Shown here piece after piece: positions 28,296-37,510 of a stretch of DNA of 64,000 nt. Within the stretch, counting starts at the first letter, position 1. Each line of letters starts with the position of its first letter. Below the pieces are notes generated by a model. It saw nothing but the letters and a program-made list of their open reading frames with translations. It had not been told where the DNA came from and did not search any database. A program made the translations under genes and the position numbers. The DNA is from Asaia bogorensis NBRC 16594 (lineage in GTDB: Bacteria > Pseudomonadota > Alphaproteobacteria > Acetobacterales > Acetobacteraceae), in the NCBI RefSeq assembly GCF_001547995.1, contig NZ_AP014690.1, positions 835,501 through 899,500 on the forward strand, given 5' to 3'.

Positions 28296-31088
28296 TTATT
28301 TCCCTGTGCTCTTGATCGGTGCGGGGCCGCGGATCATCTGCACCATGTCCTGCGGTCTCGCCCAGCGATGGAAGGCATCCTGAACCTGGGCGGGCTTCAT
28401 GTCATAAACGGCCTGAGCGCGCTTATCGGGTTCGTCCAGCGACAGATCGAGACCGATCAGTGAGAGATACTGCCCGGCAATGCCCCCGAAGCTGGCCCGT
28501 TCCATCGGAATGGCCCGCAGGATCGAGGCCTTGGCGTTCAGCAACTCATCATCGGTCACGGGATGGGTCTGCATATCGCGGACGTTACGCAGGGCAGCAT
28601 CGCGTGCCCTGAGGGTCTTGTCGGGATCGGAACCGTAGGTGATCACGAACGCGCCGCGATTGACCGACCAGCCGAAATCACTCCCGGTTGTATAGACCAT
28701 ACCGGTGCGCACGCGCAGATCCTGCATGAGACGCGAGGAGAAGCCGGAACCGAGAATCTCGTTGCCGACCTCAAGCGCATAGCGGTCCGGGTTATGAATG
28801 CCGCCGGGAACGGTCTGGGCGAGATAGACAGAATCCTGCACACGGCCCGGATCATCAATGACGGCCTGAGACGGCTTGTTCAGCGGGCGGTCGGGCAGAT
28901 CGACGGCGGGTTTGAGACCGGTTGCCTTCCATCCTGCAAAGGCCTTCTCGACCGCATCGCGCGCCTTTTCGGGGGTGATGTCACCGATGACGAAGATACT
29001 CGTCAGATCGGGACGATAGGCCGCCTTGTAGAAATTCTGCACGTCAGCAAGCGTGATGGAGGACAGCGTCTGTGGGGTGGTTTCACGCAGTGATGGATCG
29101 TTTGCCGGTGCAAGGGCTCTGGTCAGGGCGCGCTGGAAGCGATAGCCGGGCGATTGCATCACCCCGGCCTGCGACGCTACCGCCTGCTGCTTGAGAATGG
29201 CAAAGGCCTGCGCCGGAAAAGCCGGATGGAGCTCCATCTCGGCAAGAAGCGACAGTGTCTTCTCGAAATTGGGTGTGAGCGTGCTGAGAGAGAAGGAGGT
29301 GCCCCCATCGGCATCGGAGGCCAGATCGTCCAGCGCCGCTGCCATGGCAAGGCGATCATGGGTCTTGCTGCCATAAAGGAACAGATCGCCCGTCAAACCG
29401 GCCACACCGTCCTTGCCCTTGGGCTGTTGCAGGTCGTTGTTATGGCGGATGCTGCCATAAAGCACGATGGTATGGCTGACATGCTCGGGCTGGACCAGCA
29501 GGGTGATGCCGTTGCTGAGCGTGTATCGTGTAGGCTGGGCAAGCGGCTTGGGGGCTGGCAGATCGGCCAGTGCTGTCGCGGCCCAGTCGGGCAGGGCAAT
29601 GTTCTTGCCCGGTGGCGGCAGGAGGGATTCGGGCCCCTTGTTGCTGCTGATATTCGGCGATTTCCCTCCCGACGGGGTCAGAATACCAGTCACGGCGTGG
29701 TCTGGGTCGAGGATGGTTGCCGCAAGCGCATTCACCATCTGGGGTGTTACGGCGTTATAGGCTTTGACCAGCTCGGCAGGGGATTCCAGGCCATTATAGG
29801 CGAGGGCGCTGGCCCAGCTCTGGGTCAGATCGGTTACGCTGTTGGCGTTGTATTCGAGCGCGGCGATTTCCTTGCGCTTGGCGGCCTCGACGAGTTCGGC
29901 AGGCACACCCTTGCTGCGCAGGGTTGAGAGGATCGCGCGTATCTCGCCCAGAAGGGCCTCGGGGTTCTGGCCCTTGGGGAAGGCAGCAAGCGCATTGCCA
30001 ACCCCTGCCTGCTTGCGGGCATTATAGGAGAATTCGGTCGCCAGCGCCTTGCCCTGCGGCACAAGCGCAAATAGCGCGCCGCGCTGGCTGCCAAGCACAT
30101 CGGCCAGGATCTGGGCCGTCGCCGCATCGGGGCTGCCGGCACCGGGCATACGAAAGCCGATGCTCAATATGCCCGTGGCATAATCGCTATCGAGCGTGAT
30201 GGTGCGGGGCTTGACCGGGGCCGGGGTGATGACCGGACGTGCAGGCAACTTGCCCGCCGGAATGGCACCGAACTGTGCTTTTACCTTCTCGAGCGTGGTT
30301 TTTGGATCGACATCCCCCACGATCAGCAGGATCGCGTTATTGGGCTGGTACCAGCTGTCATAGAAGCCGTGCAGCAGTTTGGCGTCGGTCTTGTCGAAAG
30401 ACTCGCGTGTGCCAAGGGCGTCATGCTCGTAGGGCGTGCCAGCAAACAGGGCGAGGTTTTGCTGGATGGTAAAGCGCTCGAAGGGCATCGATACATCACG
30501 CGCGACTTCCTGCTCGATGGCACCGCGCTCATGCGACCAGTCAGCGTCGCTCAGCAGGACGTTGCGCATACGATCGGCTTCGATCTTGAGCAGCACATCC
30601 AGATAATGAGACGGGGCCTGGAAGTAATACTGGGTTGTATCCTCAGTGGTGAAGGCGTTGCTCACATTCCCGATACGGGCGCTGACCGTTGAAAGCTGGT
30701 CACGACTCAGCCCTTTTGACCCGTTGAACATCATGTGCTCAAGCGCATGAGCGGTACCGGGGAAGCCTGCCGGGGCAGAAGCGGAGCCCGCGAGATAGAT
30801 CACCTGTGTCTGAACGACAGGGGCCAGACGGTCGGGCACGATGACAACCCGCAGCCCGTTGGAGAGGGTCTCGCGCACTGCGCTGTCCATTGCCGTCGCG
30901 CCATGCGGAGATGTTGTCCCCCCGCTGCGGCTCGCAGAAGGGCTGCTCGTGGAGGTGCCGGTAGCAGCGCCCTGCTGGACTGTTGCTTCGGCAGCCATCG
31001 AGGGCGCTGAAACCGCGACAGACAGCGTCGGGGCAACAAGCAGGCTGGACGCCAGTAGCGCCTTACGCAGTGGGGGCAGCACGGACAT
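28296..31088 (-). CDS. M16 family zinc metallopeptidase (two M16 domains, periplasmic)
   Basis: A 930-residue pitrilysin-type protease with an N-terminal signal peptide (about 1-33, ending SMAAEA) and a Ser/Thr-rich linker. The first M16 half has the inverted zinc motif HALEH (114-118) with the third ligand about 75 residues on in GAIEQEVARD (E192/E194). The second half (from about residue 540, VSHTIVLYGSIRHNNDLQQP) has no HxxEH, as usual for the inactive clamp half. It probably degrades peptides in the periplasm. AAGGGAG is seven bases before the ATG (31088). It lies 148 bases downstream of an ABC transporter pair on the same strand, so a shared transcript is possible but not shown. Confidence 0.92.
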   Translation of the reverse strand: MSVLPPLRKALLASSLLVAPTLSVAVSAPSMAAEATVQQGAATGTSTSSPSASRSGGTTSPHGATAMDSAVRETLSNGLRVVIVPDRLAPVVQTQVIYLAGSASAPAGFPGTAHALEHMMFNGSKGLSRDQLSTVSARIGNVSNAFTTEDTTQYYFQAPSHYLDVLLKIEADRMRNVLLSDADWSHERGAIEQEVARDVSMPFERFTIQQNLALFAGTPYEHDALGTRESFDKTDAKLLHGFYDSWYQPNNAILLIVGDVDPKTTLEKVKAQFGAIPAGKLPARPVITPAPVKPRTITLDSDYATGILSIGFRMPGAGSPDAATAQILADVLGSQRGALFALVPQGKALATEFSYNARKQAGVGNALAAFPKGQNPEALLGEIRAILSTLRSKGVPAELVEAAKRKEIAALEYNANSVTDLTQSWASALAYNGLESPAELVKAYNAVTPQMVNALAATILDPDHAVTGILTPSGGKSPNISSNKGPESLLPPPGKNIALPDWAATALADLPAPKPLAQPTRYTLSNGITLLVQPEHVSHTIVLYGSIRHNNDLQQPKGKDGVAGLTGDLFLYGSKTHDRLAMAAALDDLASDADGGTSFSLSTLTPNFEKTLSLLAEMELHPAFPAQAFAILKQQAVASQAGVMQSPGYRFQRALTRALAPANDPSLRETTPQTLSSITLADVQNFYKAAYRPDLTSIFVIGDITPEKARDAVEKAFAGWKATGLKPAVDLPDRPLNKPSQAVIDDPGRVQDSVYLAQTVPGGIHNPDRYALEVGNEILGSGFSSRLMQDLRVRTGMVYTTGSDFGWSVNRGAFVITYGSDPDKTLRARDAALRNVRDMQTHPVTDDELLNAKASILRAIPMERASFGGIAGQYLSLIGLDLSLDEPDKRAQAVYDMKPAQVQDAFHRWARPQDMVQMIRGPAPIKSTGK

Positions 31089-31236
31089 TCATAACTCCCT
31101 TGGGGTCTCGTTCAGTCAGGCGGATCGACATGGAATGATACTATGTAACGGACGCAGCGTAACAGCTTGGCATGATCTGTCCATGCCGCGTGCCTTATGG
31201 CGCCGCCCACTGATGGGCGTCTGGCGGGCTGCCCGG

Positions 31237-32619
31237 TCAGCGCGGCGGTTCCAGTGGCCAGTCCTGCCGAGCCAGCGCATGCGGCGTTATGATGTAGAGC
31301 AGGGCCACGACAACGATGGCGCCCAGGGGCAGCAACCCACGCCACCAGAAAGCACTCTCGATCATTAGAGCTGTGCAGGCCTGAAGCACGATGACAACGC
31401 CGCTGATCGTGAGAACCATATTGACGGCAGGCCGGTTAAGGCGGGCGGAGAGCAGGCCAAGACATGGCACGCATACGGTCCCAACCAGAAGAATACCCGC
31501 GGCAAGTCCCCATGTCAGGCAATGGAAGACGGGAAGGTTTTTGCCATACCAGCTCACCAGCCCGAGCCACAGGCCGGACACGCCTCCGGCAAAGACGGCC
31601 GTCATGAGGTGGAGCTGAAGCAGCTTGCGGGTAAAGGCTGCCTTGTCGCCAAAGGGGCAAAGCGCAACGAGAAAGGGCCAGTCCGTGCGCTTCTGGAATT
31701 TCTGGCACACACCAATGGCCACAAGGAGCGTGGCCTGTCGGGCATAGCCGGGCAGGCTGTGGCGGAACGCATCAATTGTCGGAAGATGACCGTCCATGAC
31801 CAAAAGCATAATGGCGCTCAGCGCAGCGAAAATCAGGGTGCCGCCAATCTGGACAAGGGCGACGATCACAGGTCGTGTTGTCAGGAACTGATCCTGCAGC
31901 GGGATATGTGGCAGAAAGCCTGGCCGCCACATGAGGCAGGAAATGACAGGCTGCAGCAGCCTTGGGAAATGATCCCTGCCGACTAAGCCGGTTTCCGGCA
32001 GTGGGTCCAGGCGGTAATCGCGAAACCGGTATTCGTACAGGGCAATGCCCAGACCAGCCAGGAGCAACCCGAGCGCTACGGGCCAAGAGGCTGTAAAGAT
32101 CAGAAGCTGGATTTTTGGGACCAGCAGCAGAATGAACCCGATACGCGAGACAATACGCCGCATGATGCGCGTCGCGCGCCGCATCGACTTGGGACCTGTC
32201 TGATCCGCGCCCGACCACAGGGCTAGAGCCAATGCCTCGACGGAAAGCGTGTTGAGAAGAGGGGCCCCCATCAAGAGGGGCGGGGCGCAGAGAACGGTGA
32301 AGGCGATGGCGATAATCGCGTGGACTGCGCAATACTCACCGTGTTGCAGGCGAGGCAGCATGAACGTGACGGGTGAGCGTATCTGACGCCAGTAATGGGT
32401 GTTGACGGAACTGAACGCGCTCAGCAGCAAGACCCACCAGGCGGACATGACAAGGTTGACCAGCATGGGCAGGCCATCGACATGCGGTGGCGCCAGACGG
32501 AGCCAGACCGCGATACTATAGCATATGACGGCATAAAGCAGTCCGAGCAGAACCATGGGATTTTCGCGCAGGAAAATCGGTGAGGCGTAGAGCCTCATGG
32601 CACGCAGGGTATCCCTCAT
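31237..32619 (-). CDS. Integral membrane protein paired with an ABC ATPase
   Basis: A 460-residue hydrophobic protein with roughly ten predicted helices (for example 22-42, 52-70, 95-115, 155-200, 250-275, 330-355, 362-385, 395-415 and 425-445). It overlaps the ATPase gene by four bases (ATGA), which supports its being the membrane subunit of the same ABC system. No clear ABC-2 signature is recognised. With only one ATPase and one permease gene, the transporter would be a homodimer of each. The substrate is unknown. An exporter is more likely because no binding protein gene is present. Confidence 0.75.
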   Translation of the reverse strand: MRDTLRAMRLYASPIFLRENPMVLLGLLYAVICYSIAVWLRLAPPHVDGLPMLVNLVMSAWWVLLLSAFSSVNTHYWRQIRSPVTFMLPRLQHGEYCAVHAIIAIAFTVLCAPPLLMGAPLLNTLSVEALALALWSGADQTGPKSMRRATRIMRRIVSRIGFILLLVPKIQLLIFTASWPVALGLLLAGLGIALYEYRFRDYRLDPLPETGLVGRDHFPRLLQPVISCLMWRPGFLPHIPLQDQFLTTRPVIVALVQIGGTLIFAALSAIMLLVMDGHLPTIDAFRHSLPGYARQATLLVAIGVCQKFQKRTDWPFLVALCPFGDKAAFTRKLLQLHLMTAVFAGGVSGLWLGLVSWYGKNLPVFHCLTWGLAAGILLVGTVCVPCLGLLSARLNRPAVNMVLTISGVVIVLQACTALMIESAFWWRGLLPLGAIVVVALLYIITPHALARQDWPLEPPR

Positions 32620-33470
32620 CGCGTCAGCGCCAGAAAGAAGGCTTCCAGATCGCCGGGTAGCACTGTCAGGCCAAGAGCTTCATGGGCGGGTGTCCAGCCT
32701 TCAACCCAGACACTTCCGTCAGGAAGATCGACAAGGACGCGAAGTCCGTGATGCGCGTCGGGCCATTGGGCGAGATGGCGAATATGGCTGTTGAATTGGC
32801 AGGAATCGACCGTACTGATGATCTGGCCCTTGTTCAGTGTTACAAAGCGATCGCAGATCCGCTCCAGATCGGAGATGATATGCGATGAAAGCAGCACTGT
32901 TGCGCCGCGCTGCTTCACGGTTTCTGCCAGCAGGGCGATGAAATCGTGGCGGGCGAGGGGATCGAGGCTGGCAACGGGTTCATCCAGCACGATAAGATCG
33001 GGTGAAAAGCGCAAGGCCAGCACGATGGCCAGACGCTGTCTTTCGCCCCCTGAGAGAGCCGAGATACGCGATTTCGGATCAAGGCTGGCCCATTGCGACC
33101 AGCTTTTATCCTCGCATGGCTGCGTTGTACTGCCTGCGTCTGCTCGTGGTTGGCTGTTATGGAAGGCCGCCAGATAATCGAGCAATTCCTGAACGCGAAA
33201 CCAGGTAAGGCCGGTCATTGTCTGCGGAACAAAACCAATCCGCTCACGGAGTGATGGTGTAAGCGCATCCGCTGACTGGCCCCAGACCCTGATCGAACCA
33301 GAATCCGGTTGCAGCAAGCCAAGCAGGCAACCAATCAGGGTGGTCTTGCCCGCTCCGTTGGGACCAAGCAGAGCTGTAATACTGCCCGGTTCCAGAGTGA
33401 GAGAGACCTGATCCAGCACGCGCTTTGCGCCGTAGTTTTTGGAAAGGCTCTCTATCACAACTGGAAACAT
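32616..33470 (-). CDS. ABC transporter ATP-binding protein
   Basis: A 284-residue ABC ATPase of the CcmA/NodI type. Walker A is LLGPNGAGKTTL (about 35-46), signature LSGGERQRLAIVLAL (near 140), Walker B DLIVLDEPVASLDP (near 160), and the H-loop is in TVLLSSHIISDLERI. The C-terminal 80 residues are an accessory domain typical of ABC-2 exporters. It is translationally coupled to the membrane protein downstream. The spacer between the Q-loop and the signature is lengthened (NSQPRADAGSTTQPCEDKSW), which is unusual. The start is the ATG at 33470 with a weak GGA site. Confidence 0.9.
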   Translation of the reverse strand: MFPVVIESLSKNYGAKRVLDQVSLTLEPGSITALLGPNGAGKTTLIGCLLGLLQPDSGSIRVWGQSADALTPSLRERIGFVPQTMTGLTWFRVQELLDYLAAFHNSQPRADAGSTTQPCEDKSWSQWASLDPKSRISALSGGERQRLAIVLALRFSPDLIVLDEPVASLDPLARHDFIALLAETVKQRGATVLLSSHIISDLERICDRFVTLNKGQIISTVDSCQFNSHIRHLAQWPDAHHGLRVLVDLPDGSVWVEGWTPAHEALGLTVLPGDLEAFFLALTR

Positions 33471-33927
33471 GACGATCCGGCCACCCTGTTTAGCGTCGAT
33501 TGACTGCGATCATGTTCCATATTGTTCCGTTAGAAAACCGATAAACGGAGTCTGTCGGGCCGATTTATTGGGAGTAACGCTTCCTGTGCGCGGGCTAGAC
33601 CTCGAACGGGAGCAGCGCCTTTTGACTTTCGGGCAGAGACTCATTTCTCGTGCGCTTATGTCGAGGCGAACCATGCCTCAATTTGCAGTCTGGATGACGA
33701 TCTGTACCGGACGAATGAGCACATTCCACTCAATTGCGATCATAACGCGCACTGGCGTGAGCCTCTGTCTGCGCGGGTCTGCTTTTCACGGCTCGGGCTG
33801 TTTCAGGTTGCGACACGGGGCGCTGGTGGTGCGTGGGAGGGGGCTTTTCTTCTTCAGGGCCTAGCCCTTGCACGGTGAGGCGCAGAAAACAGATGCGCCC
33901 GCCGTAGCGGCGAGGTAAGTCAGCGTC
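33471..33927. other. Intergenic region, no gene supported
   Basis: About 455 bases between the divergent ABC operon and a small membrane protein gene. One plus frame stays open to 33864 but starts inside the ABC gene, and its product has no family-like features. Composition is mixed, with no strong hairpin and no repeats. It should contain two promoters that I cannot place reliably. Confidence 0.4.
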
Positions 33928-34452
33928 ATGTCCTTTGTCGAACGCGTCAATCAGGCCGATCTCTGGCTACTCGATAAGATCTTCCAGCCTGTATCCGACA
34001 GGTTGCCCGAACGGCTTTCTGCTGCCGAACTCGGGATGAGCCTCCAGCTTGGTGCGATCCTGTTCTTTCTGGCAGCCATTGCCATTCTGATCTTCACAGG
34101 TGCCACATCACTCAGCGGATCGATGTTCAACATCCTCAACTGGGTGCTGTTCGTCTGCTTCTACATGGCGATCCAGCGTATGCGCCCGCTGGTACGCGCC
34201 GGTCAGGCCAACCCGCTGCGCAGCTTCCTGCTGGGCATGAGGCCGCTCGGTATCGTCTGGCTTGGGGTATCCCTGTGGAATGGCGTGTCGGGCAGTGGCC
34301 TGATCATGCTGGTTGATCTGTTCATCAACATCACCAACCTGATTTTTGTGATCGGGCTGTATTTCGTCTCTTGCCAGCCACGCCCTCCGGCACGCCGCAC
34401 GAGCAAGAGCCGCGCCCATCTGACCCCCATCATGGGCGGTGTGCAGGATTAG
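33928..34452 (+). CDS. Small multi-pass membrane protein, function unknown
   Basis: A 174-residue protein with a soluble N-terminus (FVERVNQADLWLLDKIFQPV) and about four helices: 40-60 (LQLGAILFFLAAIAILIFTG), 66-83, 104-118 and 124-148 (LIMLVDLFINITNLIFVIGL). A basic tail ends PIMGGVQD. GAGGTAAG lies about nine bases before the ATG. I do not recognise the family. It has no operon partner: the neighbours are an empty region upstream and a 260-base gap downstream. Confidence 0.75.
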   Translation: MSFVERVNQADLWLLDKIFQPVSDRLPERLSAAELGMSLQLGAILFFLAAIAILIFTGATSLSGSMFNILNWVLFVCFYMAIQRMRPLVRAGQANPLRSFLLGMRPLGIVWLGVSLWNGVSGSGLIMLVDLFINITNLIFVIGLYFVSCQPRPPARRTSKSRAHLTPIMGGVQD

Positions 34453-34712
34453 GGGGGCAGGACTAAGCAAATTCGTGCCTGCACAGTGCGGTTGAGTCAC
34501 TGACGCACCGCACCTGATTTACTGGATCCTGGGATTTTATCGCGATCGAGAGTGATGCCTGGACGCGTTGCGATCAGTATGCAGCCGGCGGCAACTGAGC
34601 GGATGAACTGTTCATGTAAATCACGCCAACGGAAGGTTGATCTCACCCACTATGAAAAGATTCCTCAGTGTAAGGTAGAGTTTCTCCATTCATAAGTCTG
34701 GAGATCCGAGCA

Positions 34713-34916
34713 ATGAAAGTGGCCAAGCTAGACGGGAATCCGATAAGCGCTGCTGATGCCATCACTTATCGAGAGAGGACTGGGAAAAAAGGCTATATCT
34801 ATGCCTGCCCGGAATGTGGAACGCCCGCGAGAATTCACAAGGATGCCGATCAGGATGGTCATTTCGAGCACAAGATGCGAGTGGCAGAGTGTTCCCTCTC
34901 GCATGTGAGCCGCTGA
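34713..34916 (+). CDS. 67-aa zinc-ribbon protein resembling the CoiA N-terminal domain
   Basis: A small protein with a CPECG knuckle at about residues 32-36 and a HFEHK motif at about 51-55. The spacing recalls the YxCPECG...HFAH zinc finger at the N-terminus of CoiA-like nuclease/competence proteins, but no nuclease domain follows. GGAG lies nine bases upstream of the ATG, and a good terminator follows, so expression is plausible. The base composition is more AT-rich than its neighbours, which hints at acquisition. It could be a remnant of a larger gene or a stand-alone zinc-ribbon protein; I favour the second because start and terminator are intact. Confidence 0.65.
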   Translation: MKVAKLDGNPISAADAITYRERTGKKGYIYACPECGTPARIHKDADQDGHFEHKMRVAECSLSHVSR

Positions 34917-34988
34917 AGGCTGAGGCCGACGCTCCATAACGTGCACAGATTTGGTGAGGCGCGTAGCAGCTATACGCACACTGGACCG

Positions 34989-35019
34989 AGACGCCCCGCA
35001 ATGCGGGGCTGTCTTGTTT
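34989..35019 (+). terminator. Terminator after the zinc-ribbon gene
   Basis: Stem GCCCCGC (34993-34999) and GCGGGGC (35003-35009), extended by AGAC and GTCT around a bulged base, followed by TTGTTT. Confidence 0.75.
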
Positions 35020-35041
35020 CCGATTACGCTGCTTGTAGAGC

Positions 35042-35572
35042 CTAGCGCAGGAAGATCGAGCGATCGACGCGGGGGACATCCACTATGGAATGGATGAACT
35101 GCGTGCTGGCGATCCCGATAAGGATGCCGACGGCGAAGCCGCACCAGATCAAGGTACTGGAGAAAGGCTTGCGCGCATCGCGGGCCAATAGTTTGGACTG
35201 GATTTCAGCGCGGGATTGCTGGGTCTGATACAGCTCTGAACGCACGGATTCGAGACGGGCACGTGAATTGCGTAACTCAAGGTCCATCTGACGCAGATTG
35301 TTGGTGAGCGTCACAATCTGCTGTCTGGCCGCCAGCACGTCAGGGCCGCTCTCCGCCTTGGTGGTTCGTGGCCTGGGCTTGGCGCGTGGTGGTGGGTTGG
35401 GCGCAATGGCGACAAAGAGGTTCTTGAGGGCACCGCCTGTCGTACCGCTCTTGCGCGCACGCGAGCGCAGCGCATTGAGCGCGGCAATGGACTGCCCTTC
35501 CTGTTCTTCAAGAACCAGAGCGAGGATATCCGAGAGAACCTTGAGTTCCTTGGGGTCGAACGAGCCGGACAT
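35042..35572 (-). CDS. Coiled-coil protein with C-terminal membrane anchor, unknown
   Basis: A 176-residue protein. Residues 1-50 are helical, 55-75 are Pro/Arg/Lys-rich (PNPPPRAKPRPRTTKAE), 80-130 form a coiled coil (QQIVTLTNNLRQMDLELRNS), and 138-158 form one transmembrane helix (STLIWCGFAVGILIGIA) followed by a short tail. Tail anchoring in the inner membrane is likely. Its start shares one base with the tsaC stop (TGATG), so it is translated from the cysQ-tsaC transcript. No known family is recognised. Confidence 0.75.
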   Translation of the reverse strand: MSGSFDPKELKVLSDILALVLEEQEGQSIAALNALRSRARKSGTTGGALKNLFVAIAPNPPPRAKPRPRTTKAESGPDVLAARQQIVTLTNNLRQMDLELRNSRARLESVRSELYQTQQSRAEIQSKLLARDARKPFSSTLIWCGFAVGILIGIASTQFIHSIVDVPRVDRSIFLR

Positions 35573-36585
35573 CAGCCGATCATGCTCTCCAGATCATCAT
35601 CGTCATCACCCGACGCCGTCGGTCGAGGGCTGGCAGCGCGACGCAACCGGTCCATGATGGCGAGGCCAAGGCCCTGGCGGGGCACCGGCATGGCGGCGAT
35701 GGTCTTGAGGCCACGCCTTTGCCCCTCGCCATCCAGAAAGCGCAACCCGGCAAAGAGGCGCGAAGCGGCCTCCTCAAGGTCGCTGCGCTCGCTGAGGTTG
35801 TAAACCAGTCCCGCGCCGCTCAGGGCCGGGCCGAAGGCCAGAAGCGCCTCATGCTCATCCACGCTCTCGGCGCTCAGACGGACCGGAAGGCCGGGCGCGT
35901 AATGAGAGGCAAGCATGCCGGGGGAGGAGGGAAGCTTGGTGGCGTAATCGTCCGGATTGCGGATCGTGCCGCATACGGCTTCAAGCTGTTCCAGCGTGAT
36001 GCCGCCCGGACGCAACAGGAAAGGCACCTCGCGAGAGAGGTCGATGACGGTGCTTTCTAGCCCGACCGAGCAGGGGCCGGAATCGAGAATGGCGTCGATG
36101 CGACCATGCATGTTGCGCAGCACATGAAAGGCATCGGAAGGGCTGACACGCCCCGACGGGTTGGCCGAGGGCGCTGCTACTGGCTGGCCAACAGCCTGAA
36201 GTAGCGCCAGAGCGGTCTTGCCGCGTGGAACGCGCACCGCGATGGTTGGCAGACCGGCCGTCGCCAGATCGCAGATGGTCGAGCCGCTCTTGCGCGGCAG
36301 GATCATGGTAAGGGGGCCCGGCCAAAAGATCTCGGCCAGACGGCGGGCCATGTCATTGGCCTCGACATGCTCGAAAGCAGCTTCAGCGCTGGCGAAATGA
36401 CTGATGAGCGGGTTGAACCGCGGCCGGTTCTTGGCGGCAAAGATATGAGCAACGGCAGCGTTGGACGTGGCCAGCGCGCCCAGACCGTAAACCGTCTCGG
36501 TCCCGAAAGCCACGAGCTTGCCATCAAGCAAAAGTGTCGCGGCGCGCTGGATGGCCTCAGGATCGGCCTTGAGAATTTCTGTCAT
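35572..36585 (-). CDS. tsaC: L-threonylcarbamoyladenylate synthase (Sua5 type)
   Basis: Makes threonylcarbamoyl-AMP from threonine, bicarbonate and ATP, the first step of tRNA t6A37 modification. The 337-residue protein is the long Sua5 form: a YrdC domain at about 10-200 with KxR motif KNRPRFNPL, GPLTMILPR, TIAVRVPRG and SANPSGRVSP, then a Sua5 C-terminal domain (about 230-330), joined by a linker with the SHYAP-like SPGMLASHYAPGLPVRL. It overlaps cysQ upstream by four bases (ATGA) and the downstream coiled-coil gene by one. Confidence 0.95.
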   Translation of the reverse strand: MTEILKADPEAIQRAATLLLDGKLVAFGTETVYGLGALATSNAAVAHIFAAKNRPRFNPLISHFASAEAAFEHVEANDMARRLAEIFWPGPLTMILPRKSGSTICDLATAGLPTIAVRVPRGKTALALLQAVGQPVAAPSANPSGRVSPSDAFHVLRNMHGRIDAILDSGPCSVGLESTVIDLSREVPFLLRPGGITLEQLEAVCGTIRNPDDYATKLPSSPGMLASHYAPGLPVRLSAESVDEHEALLAFGPALSGAGLVYNLSERSDLEEAASRLFAGLRFLDGEGQRRGLKTIAAMPVPRQGLGLAIMDRLRRAASPRPTASGDDDDDLESMIG

Positions 36586-37388
36586 GCGTCCTGCCCTTGT
36601 GTGGCGTGGCGTCCGGTGCAGAGAAAGGGCGGATTGAACCAGCCCGGCTTGCCGTAGCGCAGGGGCGCGCCTTTTTCATCGAGCACATGGCCGCCTGCGG
36701 CTTCGACAATCGCCTGCGGGGCGGCCGTGTCCCATTCCATGGTCGGGCCAAGGCGGGGGTAGAAATCGGCTTCACCCTCTGCGACACGCGCGAATTTGGC
36801 GGCCGAGCCGATATTGCCCAGCGTTCCGATTTTTCGCCCGGCAAGCCATTCCTTGAGGCGCGGGTCATCGGCGTAGTGACGCGAAGCCAGGATACGCAGC
36901 CCGTTCTCGGGCGGCACGACCGCAGCAATAGGGGTCATCCCCTTGCTGTCACGACGCCAGGCACCTTGCCCCACGAGGCCGGTATAGAGTTGCCCATAAG
37001 CGGGAAGGGCCATCGCCCCGAGAACAGCCCGGTTGCGATAGATCAGCCCGATATTGACCGTGAAGTCGTCACGTCCTGCGGCAAATTCACGCGTTCCATC
37101 AAGTGGGTCGACAAGCCAGTAGATCTCGCCTGGCTCCGCAAAGGCGCCATTGGCGATCTCCTCCTCACCCACAGCCGGTATATCAGGGCGAGCGGCACGC
37201 AGCCCTGCCAGAATATGGCGCTCTGCCGCCTGATCGGCCTCAGTTACCGGCGATTTGTCCGCCTTGATGATTGTCTCGAAGCCCCGGTCGCGAATTTCGT
37301 TGATAAGTGTGGCGGCCTCATCGGCCAGGCGAGCGGCGAGGGCGAGCAGGGCTTCAGCATCAGGGGGAAGGGCTTCGGTCTGGGTCAT
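36582..37388 (-). CDS. cysQ: 3'(2'),5'-bisphosphate nucleotidase CysQ
   Basis: Mg-dependent, lithium-sensitive phosphatase of the inositol monophosphatase fold that recycles 3'-phosphoadenosine 5'-phosphate from sulfate assimilation. The 268-residue protein has GEEE at 74-77, the metal motif DPLDGT at 94-99 (within WLVDPLDGTREFAAGRDDF), and the C-terminal MEWDTAAPQAIVEAAGG. Length is standard. It is the first gene of the cysQ-tsaC-coiled-coil operon, on the minus strand. The Nudix gene upstream on the same strand ends 122 bases away. Confidence 0.94.
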   Translation of the reverse strand: MTQTEALPPDAEALLALAARLADEAATLINEIRDRGFETIIKADKSPVTEADQAAERHILAGLRAARPDIPAVGEEEIANGAFAEPGEIYWLVDPLDGTREFAAGRDDFTVNIGLIYRNRAVLGAMALPAYGQLYTGLVGQGAWRRDSKGMTPIAAVVPPENGLRILASRHYADDPRLKEWLAGRKIGTLGNIGSAAKFARVAEGEADFYPRLGPTMEWDTAAPQAIVEAAGGHVLDEKGAPLRYGKPGWFNPPFLCTGRHATQGQDA

Positions 37389-37510
37389 GGATCCGGCTTA
37401 CCCGAAGTTCAGGATATCGTCATGAGCAAAAAGAGGCGCTGACGCGTTGTTTTGCGCGTCGCTATGATCCGGCCTGCATTTTGCCTGAGCACGCCCCGCG
37501 TGTCTGTGCG

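Noticed and set aside
33439-33864. Plus-strand 141-codon open frame in the gap upstream of the small membrane protein
   Set aside because: It begins inside the ABC ATPase gene on the other strand, has no ribosome site, and its product is Cys/Arg/Ser-rich without any family-like pattern.
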